Below are positions 42,201-51,883 of a stretch of DNA of 54,318 nucleotides, piece after piece (position 1 is the stretch's first letter; each line of letters starts with the position of its first letter). The position numbers and the translations under genes were made by a program. The stretch comes from Oscillochloris sp. (GTDB lineage Bacteria > Chloroflexota > Chloroflexia > Chloroflexales > Chloroflexaceae). The notes under the pieces were generated by a model that was not told the DNA's origin, did no database searches, and saw only the letters and a list, made by a program, of their open reading frames with translations. The DNA is taken from the NCBI GenBank assembly GCA_012032775.1, contig JAAUQO010000010.1, positions 1 to 54,318 of the forward strand, in the 5' to 3' direction.

Positions 42201-44657
42201 AGCACCTCGCCGCTGAACGGGTGCTTCAGATCCTCGCGGGTGGCGATCTGAGGTTCGCCGCTGCGCGGATTGATCAGATCGTATTCTTCGTCGCGCGCCA
42301 CAGCTTGCATGAAGGCGTCGGTGATTGCGACACTGATATTAAAGTTCGTGATCTTGGTTGTGTCGATCTTGCAGGTGATGAAATCCAGAATATCGGGATG
42401 ATCACAGCGCAAGATGCCCATGTTCGCGCCACGCCGGCTTGTTACTCCGCTTGCGCGGGGCCAGGTCATTTCTGCCTGGCTCTCACGGTTTCCCGTGAGG
42501 TCGGACTCTCTCATCGAAGCATTGCTCCGTCTCGCGCCGCCCGACGCAATTGCTTGCCATCGGGCTCTACTAACTTGTCCATGACAAGCGTTCGATAGTC
42601 TCTGAACCCGCCACCTCGTCACCCAGGCGGCTCGGCTGCTGATTGCCCAATCTCTCTACTTTTCAAGCCGTCACGCCTGCCGTTACCGGCTACGTTGTGG
42701 CAAGAGAGCGCTCAGGGTGTCCCAGCAATTCGCGAGATTTTAGACCCGCCATGCCTTAGAAACGGGTCCCACCTTGCTTGATCGCCTCGGTGGAATGGTT
42801 ATAGACCTCCATGAAGCTAACCGGGCCGGATGCCACGCCCATGGTGCTGCGCACCACGTCGTTGCGCGGGCGCAGGCGTGAGAAGGCGAAGCCGGTATTG
42901 TGGATCATCGCCATACCGGAACTGCCGGCGGCATATGTGTTCCACTCGTCCACACTGAGATCGTAGAACGGCTTGGCAACAGCGGCGCGCTCAACGACTT
43001 TGACCTCCTGGCCACAATGGGCGATCCGCCCGATCAACGTGGCAAGATCGGCATCGTACGGCGCAACGGCATCGGCGATGGTCAGTAATTCGTGGCGGCT
43101 GCAACGCCCAGCCTGATTGGCCGCCCACTGGCTCAACTCGGTCGCACAGACGCCAGGGCCACCGGCATGGCCCATGCTCTTCGGATGGGCGACGCCAAGC
43201 TCAACCAGGCGATCACGCCACGCGCGGAACGGGAGTTTCAGGCCGGTTGCGTAGTGATTGTCGGCGTGCAGACGCTCACGGCGAGCGCTACTTGCCATAT
43301 AGCGACTGATATCCTCAGCCAGTGTATTCACCTGGCGCTGCGGGCAGAGCAACACGGTATAGGTCGGGCGCTTGCCCTTGCCGTGCGGCGCTTTCTCGCG
43401 CAAGCTTGGCTGATAACCCATCAGACTCATCAATGCCGCCAGATCCTCGCCCATCTCCTCGCTGACACTGGTGTACGAAGGGCTACCCTCCTTATCGACA
43501 TATCCGTCGCTATCGAGCAAGCCGGCAATAAAGGCCCGCACCACTGGGAGCGGCGACTTACCGATCACTTCGGGAACACGGATCAGATCGTCCTTCGGGC
43601 CGATCTGCTCAAGCCCACAGGCTTCCAGCAGATCATGCACAAAGCGCTGGTTGAGAGTAGAAAGCGACAACAGGCCACGGGCATCCTGCTGGATTGAGAC
43701 CTGAATACCATACCCGGCAAGAACCTCACGGACGCGATTCAGTACATCTTCAGTACCGGAGAACCAACGCACCCGATACTGGCGCAACGACGGCACATAC
43801 CCAAAAGCACCATTGCCGAGGGTGAAGCCGAGCAACCACCCCATCGCTTCATCAATAGTGAGTTTGCCGACCTGCCGTGACTCTTGCCAGGGCCAATAGG
43901 TGTCGGGGCGATCAGGGCCAAGGATCACATCGCCGGCGACAAGATCGGCTGCCTGCACCTCAACCAGACGCGTGCCGCGCACCACCATAAAGGGATGCCA
44001 ATCGCTGGTCTGAACTGTAGTACCCTCGCGGGTCTTAATCACAATCTGCTTCTCAGCCGGAACATCGAACTTCCAGACGTGCGTCACATCGCGTAGACCA
44101 ACTTCGCCGGAAACCGGATTCATCGCCACGGTTTTGATGCCCAGATCCTGAACATCGTAGGCGACGCCGCTGCCCTGCGGTACACCGGCGCGGCCATCGA
44201 CCGTAGCGCGATGGAACAGCACCTCAATCGGCTCGATCCCACAGAAGGTAGACCAGACTCTCGCATCGCCGGAGATACACCCACCGCCTGACTGGTGCAC
44301 CAGGGCCTGGTGCTTCATTGTTTCATAAATACTGCCGAGATCGTCATTGATTGGCAATACGAAACATGCGCTTAGCTGCGCTAACGGCCGCCCGGCGTTC
44401 ATCAAGGTCGGGCTGTTGGGTTCAAAATAGCCCTGGGTCATCAATTCATAAAAGCGGTCGGCACGCTGGGCAACCTGCTTTTTTGTCGCGCCGTAGCTGG
44501 TTTCAACAGCGGCGATCGTATCGGCCACGCGCTGAAACATCGTCTCGGGCGTTTCAATCGGGTTACCGCGGTCGTCTTTAATCAGATAGCGCTTTTTCAA
44601 CACCGTACGCGCGATGTCGGTGAGCGCTGCCGGTGGGGCGGCCTGCTCTTTGGCCAT
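39240..44657 (-). CDS. nrdJ: B12-dependent (class II) ribonucleotide reductase with two inteins and two introns
   Basis: NrdJ makes deoxyribonucleotides using adenosylcobalamin. Three exons are seen: 42762-44657, 42040-42433 and 39240-41815. Joining them gives 4866 nt, a single frame of 1621 aa, or 820 aa after removal of inteins of 461 and 340 aa. Extein hallmarks are [85 protein letters not shown] and a TSCPD domain ([10 protein letters not shown]). The C terminus has redox-type Cys ([12 protein letters not shown]). Both intron junctions fall in conserved sequence and must be spliced to make enzyme. AAGGAG precedes the ATG. The promoter is at 44847-44876. Confidence 0.93.
40764..41783 (-). 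mobile_element. Intein 2 of NrdJ, with LAGLIDADG endonuclease
   Basis: The 340-aa intein begins with Cys ([20 protein letters not shown], block A), has block [12 protein letters not shown] and ends [12 protein letters not shown] then VVHN, followed by extein Cys (CNLGS). Two LAGLIDADG-like motifs are [10 protein letters not shown] and [10 protein letters not shown], so the homing endonuclease looks intact. It sits between YDV and CNLGS, a highly conserved RNR site. Terminal Asn and +1 Cys support active splicing. Confidence 0.93.
41816..42039 (-). mobile_element. Group I-like intron 2 in nrdJ (224 nt, no ORF)
   Basis: The flanking exons end in EATNP plus a T and resume as GT GGT GAA CAG, restoring NP-C-GEQ, so the insertion limits are set by frame. 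The upstream exon ends in U and the intron ends in G, the group I rule. Exon CCGU pairs with intron GCGG, with U-G at the splice site. The 3' part matches intron 1: TCCGACC, hairpin, GAG, a hairpin with loop CAGAAATGA (TGCGG/CCGCA), another hairpin, GTAACA and a final G. The 5' half is shorter and diverged, so the class is less sure. Confidence 0.75.
42434..42761 (-). mobile_element. Group I intron 1 in nrdJ (328 nt, no ORF)
   Basis: The insertion lies between GGTR and RGANMG. Exon GACCCGU pairs perfectly with intron GCGGGUC, giving the U-G pair of P1. Core elements are in order on the minus strand: P (AATTGCTGGGA), Q (CAATCAGCAGCC), R (GTTCAGAGACTATC) and S (GAGAGTCCGACC); P pairs with Q and R with S. 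The 3' end is G, followed by exon CGTGGC. A short P10 (CGUG with CAUG) is possible. The intron encodes no endonuclease. Confidence 0.88.
42897..44279 (-). mobile_element. Intein 1 of NrdJ, with LAGLIDADG endonuclease
   Basis: The 461-aa intein starts at Cys ([20 protein letters not shown]), has block [11 protein letters not shown], and ends [17 protein letters not shown], then MIHN, before extein Thr (TGFAFSRL). It interrupts SGGG-TGF, a conserved RNR loop. Endonuclease motifs are [12 protein letters not shown] (degenerate) and [11 protein letters not shown] (well kept), so activity is possible but less sure than for intein 2. Confidence 0.93.
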
Positions 44658-44777
44658 ACAAACTCCTTCACTAAGCGACGAAACACAAAGAAAACGCGAC
44701 CCGCAGAGAACTCCGCCGGCCGCAGGAAGTGTAAACTGTAATCAAGCCGTCATCTGTACAAGGTTGTATACACACTG

Positions 44778-44790
44778 GCACAGATAGTGC
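44778..44790. promoter_or_regulatory. Possible NrdR box
   Basis: GCACAGATAGTGC has arms GCAC/GTGC and resembles the NrdR consensus (CACTATATAGTG type). A weaker copy (TAGATGTAGTGC) follows at 44791-44802, but the spacing is closer than in usual tandem NrdR boxes. It lies downstream of the predicted start, a position suited to repression. Tentative. Confidence 0.3.
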
Positions 44791-44846
44791 TAGATGTAGT
44801 GCTGAGATGTTATGTTAAATACGAAATATAGGGATTTACAGGCCGT

Positions 44847-44876
44847 AGTGTAGCACGAAAGAGCGTCAGGTGTCAA
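44847..44876 (-). promoter_or_regulatory. Sigma-70-type promoter of nrdJ
   Basis: On the minus strand TTGACA (44871-44876), an 18-base spacer, and TACACT (44847-44852). The predicted start is near 44840. Confidence 0.7.
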
Positions 44877-45100
44877 GCGTGTATCGGTAAAAAAGCTTAC
44901 AAATATTACGTCAAACAGAGGGCGACCGTTGGCGGGGAATATCGCCGCTTAGTGTACCACAGGCGCGGCAAAAACACACTTGAAGCAACCTCACAACATC
45001 GGCTGCAACATTCACCGGCGGGCCGGCGTACTATGGACAGGAAAGATAACCGCCGGGCGCAAGGGGCGCCGGCGACCGTAATATGAGATAGGAGCTCGCA

Positions 45101-45508
45101 GTGAACATCAATCAAGATCAGGCCCGTAAGGCCGGTATTGCGCTGGTTGTCTTCGGTATTGTGGCGTTGTTCGATCTATGGTGGATGCTGCCGCTGGCAT
45201 TGTTGATCGGTGGTGGGTATGTGATTTACCAGCGCCAGCAGGCCGCCGGAAAGCCGAACGAAGCCGTCCAGGCCCTGCTCTGGGGTGTTGGTCTGGCCGT
45301 GCTGATGGTGCTCGATCTGCTCTGGCCGGGCGTGTTGTTGCTCGGCGGTGCGAGCCTGCTGCTGCGCGGCCGTGAGGTTGAGACCGAGCAGCGCGCACGG
45401 CGTATGCTGGCGCAGTTGCCGCTGCCCCGGCGCAACAGCAACCGCCAGAAGGTGACGATCGTGAACGAGGATCAGCCGACCACCGGCGCCACCACGCGCC
45501 TGAGCTAG
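45101..45508 (+). CDS. Small integral membrane protein
   Basis: The 135-aa protein starts with GTG after AGGAG. It has paired helices near residues 12-43 (AGIALVVFGIVALFDLWWML, LALLIGGGYVIY) and 59-86 (LLWGVGLAVLMVLDLLWPGV, LLLGGASLLL), each pair sharing an LW core, suggesting an internal duplication. The tail is basic and polar. It looks like a LiaI/DUF5668-type membrane protein, but the family is not certain. Confidence 0.7.
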   Translation: MNINQDQARKAGIALVVFGIVALFDLWWMLPLALLIGGGYVIYQRQQAAGKPNEAVQALLWGVGLAVLMVLDLLWPGVLLLGGASLLLRGREVETEQRARRMLAQLPLPRRNSNRQKVTIVNEDQPTTGATTRLS

Positions 45509-45569
45509 GAACGGAATATGAGGATAGCGGCCGGGGCAGGTCTTCCGCCTGTATCCTGACGAATAAACG

Positions 45570-45610
45570 GCACAGTGGGGTCTGGAAAGCATTTCCAGAC
45601 CCCACTGTGC
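45570..45610 (+). terminator. Perfect 19-bp hairpin
   Basis: Arms at 45570-45588 and 45592-45610 are perfectly complementary around a 3-base loop (core GGGGTCTGGAAA). It follows the membrane protein gene. TATAATTTT directly after could be the U-rich tract or the -10 of the penicillin-binding protein gene. Confidence 0.75.
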
Positions 45611-45643
45611 TATAATTTTCGCACTACATTTGTTCGTGTTCGC

Positions 45644-45688
45644 TGTGATAGTGGGTTGTGCAGTTTCGCCCCACAATCCACTATCACA
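45644..45688 (+). other. Second long hairpin upstream of the PBP gene
   Basis: Arms 45644-45660 and 45672-45688 (TGTGATAGTGG and CCACTATCACA at the ends) pair over 17 bases with one mismatch. It ends 12 bases before the PBP start codon and could control its translation. Confidence 0.55.
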
Positions 45689-45700
45689 AGACATTTACGT

Positions 45701-48240
45701 ATGGTTTCTCAGCCTCGTCCGCCGGCGCCGCGCTTTCTCCGTCGTAGGCGCTCGGCGAAACGCCGGCGGCGTCCACGCTATCCGGTGCTGGCCTTTTTCG
45801 GTCGGCTCATCCTCGCCGCAATCAAACTCGGACTGCTCGTTACTCTGACAGCAGTCGCCGGGGTGATGTGGATCTATTATTCCTACAGTCGCGATCTGCC
45901 CGATCCACACCAGATCAGCGAATATCGCAGTTTTGAAACCACCCGCATCTATGCCCGCGACGGCACCACGATGCTGTACGAACTGATCGGCCCGCAAGCC
46001 GGCCGGCGTACACCGGTGCTGTTCGAACAGATTCCGCCCTTCTTGAAGCAGGCCACGATCGCGGTTGAGGATGCGGGATTTTATACGAATCCCGGCGTCG
46101 ATATTCGCGGGATTGTGCGCGCCGCACTGCAAAATTATCGGAGCGGCGAGATCGTCAGCGGCGCGAGTACGATCACAATGCAGCTGGTGCGCAATATTCT
46201 GCTCGACCCCAATGAACGCAGCGAGCAGAGTTACGAGCGCAAGCTGCGCGAGGCGATCCTGGCCTATCAGGTTAGCCGTACCTACGGCAAAGATCAGATC
46301 CTCAATCTGTATCTGAACGAGGTGTATTACGGCGCTCAGGCCTATGGCGTCGAAGCGGCGGCGCAGAGTTACTTCTCTAAGCATGTCTGGGAACTGACGC
46401 CGGCCGAAGCTTCATTGATCGCGGGGTTGCCGCAGTCGCCGAGTAATTACGATCCGTTCCAAAATATGGCAGCGGCCCGCGCCCGTCAGCGGGTCACCCT
46501 GAATGCGATGGTCGCGGCCGGATTTCTGACTCGCAGCGAGGCCGATCGGATCTTCGCCGAGCCGATCACGCTTAATCCACCGCAAAGCGCGATTAAAGCC
46601 GCCCATTGGGTGTTTTATGTGCGCGATCTGCTGGAACGGCGCTACGGCCCCGATGTGCTCTATCGCGCCGGCCTGAAGGTGGTGACGACGCTTGATCCGC
46701 AGTGGCAGGCCGAGGCCGAGCGGGTGGTCAGCGAGCAGATCGCCGGCCTGCGCCAGCGCAACGCGACCAACGCCGGGGTGATCATCCTTTCACGGGACGG
46801 CCAGATTCTGGCGATGGTCGGCAGCGCCGACTATAATGCGCCCGACGGTCAGGTGAATGTGACGCTGGCGCCACGCCAACCCGGTTCGGCCCTGAAGCCG
46901 TTCGTCTACGCGGCGGCCTTGCAACGCGGCTGGACGCCGGCAACGGTGATCTGGGATACGCCGAGCCGCTGGGTGAATGCCGACGGGATCGTTTACGAGC
47001 CGATGAACTACGACGACTCGTTTCATGGCCCGATGCGTTTGCGTATGGCACTGGCGAACTCGCTGAATATCCCGGCGGTCAAGGCATTGGAACATGTCGG
47101 TGTGGCGAATTTCGTCGAATTGATGAGCCGGTTGGGCATCGGCACCTTCAACAACCCGGAGCGCTTCGGATTGGCGATGGCCCTGGGCAGCAATGAGGTA
47201 CGGCTGCTGGATCTGACCAACGCCTACAACACGCTCTCGAACAGCGGGCGCTACCGGGCGCCGGCGGTTGTGTTGCAGGTGACGAACAGCCGCGGCGAAG
47301 TGCTCGACCGTTGGGCGCCCGATCCGGGCCTGCAAGTACTTGGACCACAGGGCGAACAGATCGCCTATTTGATCAGCGATATTCTGAGCGATGATCAGGC
47401 CCGCCGCTTTATGTTCGGCGCGAACAATGTGCTGGAGATCGCGGATTTGCCGGTGGCGGCGAAGACCGGCACCAGCAACGACTTCCGTGATTCGTGGGCC
47501 CTTGGCTATACCAGCGAGGCGACGATCGGCGTCTGGGTGGGCAATAACGATAGCTCACCAATGAGCGAGGTGGCAGGCTCGAATGGCGCAGGCCAGATCT
47601 GGCGCGAGTTGATGTTGCGCTATCACAGTGATCGCGCGGCGCTGCCGTTCGCGATCCCGAGCGGGGTCGAGCAGATCGAGATTTGCGCCGACACCGGCGG
47701 ATTGGCCGGCCCGGGATGCCCGCGGCGTGTGAGCGAACTGTTTGTGGCCGGCACCGCCCCCAGCACACCCGACATCGGTATGCAAGTGGTGAAGGTCGGC
47801 GGCGACGGCAACTGCCTGGCGACCGATCTGACGCCGCCGGATCAGGTGCGCGAGGTACAGTATCCGCGCTATCCGCCCGAATTCGCCGAGTGGGCGGCCC
47901 GCAATGCGCCGCAACCGCCGACACGGCCCTGCGCGCCGCCGGCGAATATCGCCGTGCAGATCGCGAATCTCAACCCGATCGGGCGAGCGGCATAATCAGC
48001 GGGAACCAGGTCTCGATCAGTGGAACCGCACGCGGCCCATTTGTGTTGGAGGTGGGCGCCGGCAGTTCGCCGGCCGAATGGCGGGTGATCACCAGCAATA
48101 CATTCAGTGTGCAGAACGGCTTGCTTGGCGTCTGGGCGACGAGCGACCTGCCGAATGGTGAATATATGGTGCGATTGCGGGTGACGGCCATGGACGGCCA
48201 GGAACTCAGCGCGTCGCAGTTAGTGCAGGTGCGACGGTAG
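45701..48240 (+). CDS. Class A penicillin-binding protein (PBP1A type), one frame break
   Basis: A bifunctional peptidoglycan glycosyltransferase/transpeptidase. After a basic N terminus and one helix (about residues 30-60), the glycosyltransferase domain has EDAGFYTNPGVDIRG, GASTITMQLVRN and NLYLNEVYYG. The transpeptidase domain has the nucleophile motif GSALKP, SLN (ANSLNIPAVK) and KTGTSNDFRDSW. The frame stops at 47995, but one base back it continues as IISGNQVSISGTARGPF to ASQLVQVRR, which looks like the common C-terminal beta domain of PBPs. One restored base near 47982 would join it for about 845 aa. ATG 45701 precedes the basic N terminus. Confidence 0.93.
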
Positions 48241-48447
48241 GGTGCAGCCTGCATCATCCCCAAAAATCATTGACTTTGTAGCGGCCATATTAGAGAATAG
48301 GGCTACGCCAAACTGCACATCCGAATCCGAGGCCGGCCTTGCGATTAGATCGGCAATATCATGTACCGCGAACCGGGGCGGCCTATGTCGGTGGGCTCGC
48401 AGGCGTTGCGTTATCATACATGACTGTATCGTAACGAGGAGGACAGT

Positions 48448-48930
48448 ATGCCGACGAAACAAGGCGACCTGGCGCTTCTGAGAGATCCGGTTGCGATTAC
48501 GTTGCTTGAATCGATCAACATGGTGCGACTGTCTTACACCTGGGTCGATGGCAGTCCGCGGGTGGTGCCGATCTGGTTTGCCTGGGATGGCACAAATATC
48601 ATCGTCTGGAGCCCGCCCACCGCGCCGAAGCTTAAAGCGCTGGCCCAAGACAACCGGGTGGCTGTCACCATCGACAGCAATCCGTGGCCGGTGAAGGTTC
48701 TGATGGTGCGCGGCACGGCTGATGTGCAGATGGGGCCGGTGGATGCTCCGGCCTACTGCGCGATGACCGAGCGCTACCTGGGGGCGGAAGCGAGCCAGGG
48801 CTGGATCGCGCAATACAGTCAGATGTTCCCTCAGACAGCACAGATCACAATTCACCCGACATGGGTCGGGATTATCGATATGGAGACCCGCTTTCCAAGT
48901 GCAATTGAGCAGGCGCTGGCCGGAGCCTAA
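48448..48930 (+). CDS. Pyridoxamine-phosphate-oxidase-fold flavoprotein
   Basis: The 160-aa split-barrel protein has the PPOX family pattern: RDPVAITLLE, then SPRVVPIWFAWDGTNIIVWS, KLKALAQDNRVAVTID, and VLMVRGTADV. Members bind FMN, F420 or heme; the cofactor cannot be decided here. GAGGAGG precedes the ATG. The upstream 207 bases (48241-48447) show no gene. Confidence 0.85.
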   Translation: MPTKQGDLALLRDPVAITLLESINMVRLSYTWVDGSPRVVPIWFAWDGTNIIVWSPPTAPKLKALAQDNRVAVTIDSNPWPVKVLMVRGTADVQMGPVDAPAYCAMTERYLGAEASQGWIAQYSQMFPQTAQITIHPTWVGIIDMETRFPSAIEQALAGA

Positions 48931-48980
48931 ATCGACCTTACAATATCGCAGTTGCGGTACAGAAGAAACGTCGATGTGGA

Positions 48981-49038
48981 GGGGCGGTAGGGCTGTTGTA
49001 GGCGGCGAGCATGCTCCCCCCTACGGCCCCACCGCCCC
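48981..49038. terminator. Terminator between converging genes
   Basis: GGGGCGGT (48981-48988) pairs with ACCGCCCC (49031-49038), with inner GTAGG/CCTAC pairing. It separates the PPOX gene from pheT and has the GC-rich style of the other dispersed hairpins. Confidence 0.6.
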
Positions 49039-49044
49039 ACTGGT

Positions 49045-51653
49045 TTACGAGCGGATCGTCGCGTCGATCTCGCGTTCGAGGCCGCCGATGATCTTTTTGC
49101 GCACCTTGGCGAGGGCCTCGTCGGTAAGGGTGCGGTCGGCGGCGCGGAAAGTAAGGTGGTAGGTCAGGCTGCGCCGGCCTTCGCCAACCTGTGCGCCGCT
49201 GTAAACATCGAACAGGGTCAGGTTTTCGAGCAGATCGCCGGCGCCGCGCCGGATCAGGGCGGCCACCTGGGCTTCCGGCACAGCGACCGGCGCGACGATC
49301 GAGAGATCCTGAATCGTGGCCGGGTAGCGCGAGATCGAGCGGAACGTAGCCGGGCCGGCGGCCGCGATCAGGGCGTCGAGGTCGATCTCGGCGACAACGG
49401 CCCGCGGCAGGTTGATCTCCAGCCGCTCACGCACCGCCGGGTGCAACTCGCCGATCACGCCGACCGGCTTGCTGATCGTGGTGATCTTGGCCTTGCGCGG
49501 CTTGCCGGTATCCGACGGCGACATATCCTCGCCCGTCTCCAACAAGATTGTCGCGGCACGACCGGGATGCAGCCGCTCGTCGTCGCTGAGTGGCGCGTAG
49601 CTGATTTTGTCGCTCAGGCCAAAGCGCTCGATCAGGATCGCGACAATGCCTTTCAGATCGTAGAAATCAAACAGGTCGCGCCGGGCGCCCATCCAGGCTT
49701 CTTCCTCACGCGGCCGGCCAACGCGATCACCAGGCGGCGCGGCTCGGCGGGCAGCCAGCGATCGGGGCCGTAGGATTCGGGCCGCAGATAAACCCGGCCG
49801 ACCTCGAAGAGCAGCACCCGGCCGAGTTCACGCAGGTTCGGCACGAGCACCGCCGCCAACGAGGGCAGCAACGAGCGACGCATATAGCTGTGCTCGGGCG
49901 CATTCGGGTTGCTGAGCTTCACATAGCGCCCGGCGACCGCCTCGGCGGGATTGACGGCGGCAACAAGCGCCATATCGATCAGCGAATGCGTGATCACCTC
50001 GTCGAGCCCGGCGCCAACCAGCAGATCGCGGGCCTTCTGCTCAAGCTCAAGATCGCTGTGGCTATCGGGCGGCGGCAACTCGTCGGCAAGCAGGGTTGAC
50101 GGCAGATTGGCGTAGCCGTACATCCGCGCCACCTCTTCGCAGAGATCGGCGACGATCTCGATATCGAGGCGGAACGACGGCACCCGCACCTGCACCACCG
50201 ACATGTCGGCATAACCGGCAAAATCGCCGATCGCCGCGCCGCCGCGAATGGCACAATCGAAGCCGAGCCGGTTGAGCATATCGGCGATCTCGCGGGCGCT
50301 CAGACGCACCCCCACGATCCGCGCCACCTCATTCGGCATCAACTCCAGATCAACCGTCTTCCAGGGCTGCGGATAGGCATCAACCAGACCTTCGGCCACA
50401 GCGCCGCCGGCATACAGGCGCATCAACTCCAGACAGCGGCGCAATGCGATCGGCGGCAGTTCATAATCCACGCCACGCTCGAAGCGGCGCGAAGCTTCGC
50501 TGGGCACCTTGAGGGCGCGGGCGGTTTTACGGATCTGCACCGGCTCCCAGATAGCCGCCTCAAGCAACACCGTGGTCGTCGCATCGCTCACCTCACTTGC
50601 CTCGCCGCCCATCACACCGGCCACCGCCAGCGGGCCGCTGCGGTCGCAAACCATAAGCGGGTAATGGCTGAGGCCACTCTGCGGGCCGGGCGTCAGATCG
50701 CGATCCTTGCCGTCGAGGGTAAGCAGGCGCTCGCCGAATTCAGCGTTGCGCACGATCAGTGTGCCGTCGGCGACCTTTTCATAATCGAAGGCATGGGTAG
50801 GTTGGCCCCACTCCAGCATCACATAGTTGGAAATATCGACGACATTACTGATCGGCCGCATGCCGGCGTAGGTCAGGCGGCGTTGCATCCACTGCGGCGA
50901 AGGGCCAATCCGCACACCCTCGATCATACCGAGCGCAAAGCGTGGGCAGAGGTCGGGGTCGCTGATCGTCACTCCGGCGCGACCGCTGATCGGCGGGCCG
51001 TCGGCCTGCACCTGCGGCACGGGCAGCGTAAGCGGATCGCCGGTAATCGCCGCGATCTCACGGGCCAACCCGACGATCGAGAGACAGCGCGCGTAGTTGG
51101 GCGTAATCTCGATCTCGAACACCACCTCGCCGAGCAGATCACGGAGCGGCACGCCGATAGGCGCATCGTCCTCCAGGATCAGAATCCCCTCATGCTCTTC
51201 GGAAATACCAAGCTCCTTCTCGGAGCAGAGCATCGCATCACTCATTACGCCACGCACCGGCCGGCCCTTGAGGGTTGTGATCACCTTGCCCTCGACGTGA
51301 CCATCGTAGAGCCGCGAGCCTTCTTTGGCAAAAACAGCCTTGAGCGGATGGGCAAGCCGGCCTTGATCGCGGTAGGGAAACAGATTCGGCGCACCGGTGA
51401 CCACGGTATGGGGCTGTGGGCCGCCGTAATCAACCTCGGCAAGCACCAGGCGGTCGGCATTGGGATGCTGCTTCACCTCAAGAATATTCGCCACCAGGAT
51501 CAACGCGGGATCCCAGGGCAACTCAGCACCTTCGAGGCCGATCATCTGTACTCCGGCGATCTCGATGCCATAGTGGGGCAACAACTCAGCCAACTCGGTT
51601 GGCGAGACCGACAGCGCAACGAACTCGCGCAGCCAGCTTAAGGGCACTTTCAT
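49045..51653 (-). CDS. pheT: Phenylalanyl-tRNA synthetase beta chain, one frame break
   Basis: PheT is the beta subunit of the heterotetramer charging tRNA-Phe. It starts MKVPLSWLREFV after GAGGAA. Domains include the tRNA-binding EMAP-like part (NADRLVLAEVDYGG, VVTGAPNLFP), B3/B4 editing region (GVMSDAMLCSEKELG), B5 (RPISNVVDISNYVMLEWGQP and VAGVMGG) and a C-terminal anticodon-binding fold. The frame breaks near 49720 after ALAG and resumes with WMGARRDLFDFYDLKGI to the end. One base restored in GGCCGGCCGCGTGAG heals it, to about 869 aa with small uncertainty. No pheS is adjacent in this window. Confidence 0.95.
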
Positions 51654-51823
51654 AAATTCCTCAAGCGCACTCGGATCAATGCAGCATGCAGCATTTTCCA
51701 ATGCGTTTCAACAGAGCAGGGTTGATGTGCAGCGGTGATCTACACACGCTACGCATCGTTGTGCGGGCGCGGAAGCATACCGCTGCGCATTGTAGCCCCC
51801 ACAGCGAAGGGCTGTCAAGCGCC

Positions 51824-51851
51824 TTGACGCAAGCGAGGTTCGCGCTACAAT
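51824..51851 (+). promoter_or_regulatory. Promoter of the coiled-coil membrane protein gene
   Basis: TTGACG (51824-51829), 16-base spacer, TACAAT (51846-51851). The start codon is 33 bases downstream. Confidence 0.65.
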
Positions 51852-51883
51852 CAGATCAATGCCCATTGATGACAGGAGAGATC

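Larger units (their letters stand above)
44658..45100. other. Divergent control region of nrdJ
   Basis: The 443-base region carries the nrdJ promoter, a leader of about 180 nt, an NrdR-box-like site, and the start region of the plus-strand membrane gene (AGGAG before GTG 45101). No cobalamin riboswitch was recognised in the leader, although the enzyme needs B12. Confidence 0.5.

Noticed and set aside
41816..42761. Group II introns, insertion sequences or inteins as explanation of the two non-coding insertions in nrdJ
   Set aside because: No GUGYG start or domain V-like hairpin, no transposase or inverted ends, and no continuous frame. The U-before / G-at-end rule and P-Q-R-S core favour group I.
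44658..44840. Cobalamin riboswitch in the nrdJ leader
   Set aside because: No B12-box-like sequence could be found.
50664..51641. A 325-codon open frame on the plus strand opposite pheT
   Set aside because: Antisense to conserved PheT sequence; no recognisable protein.
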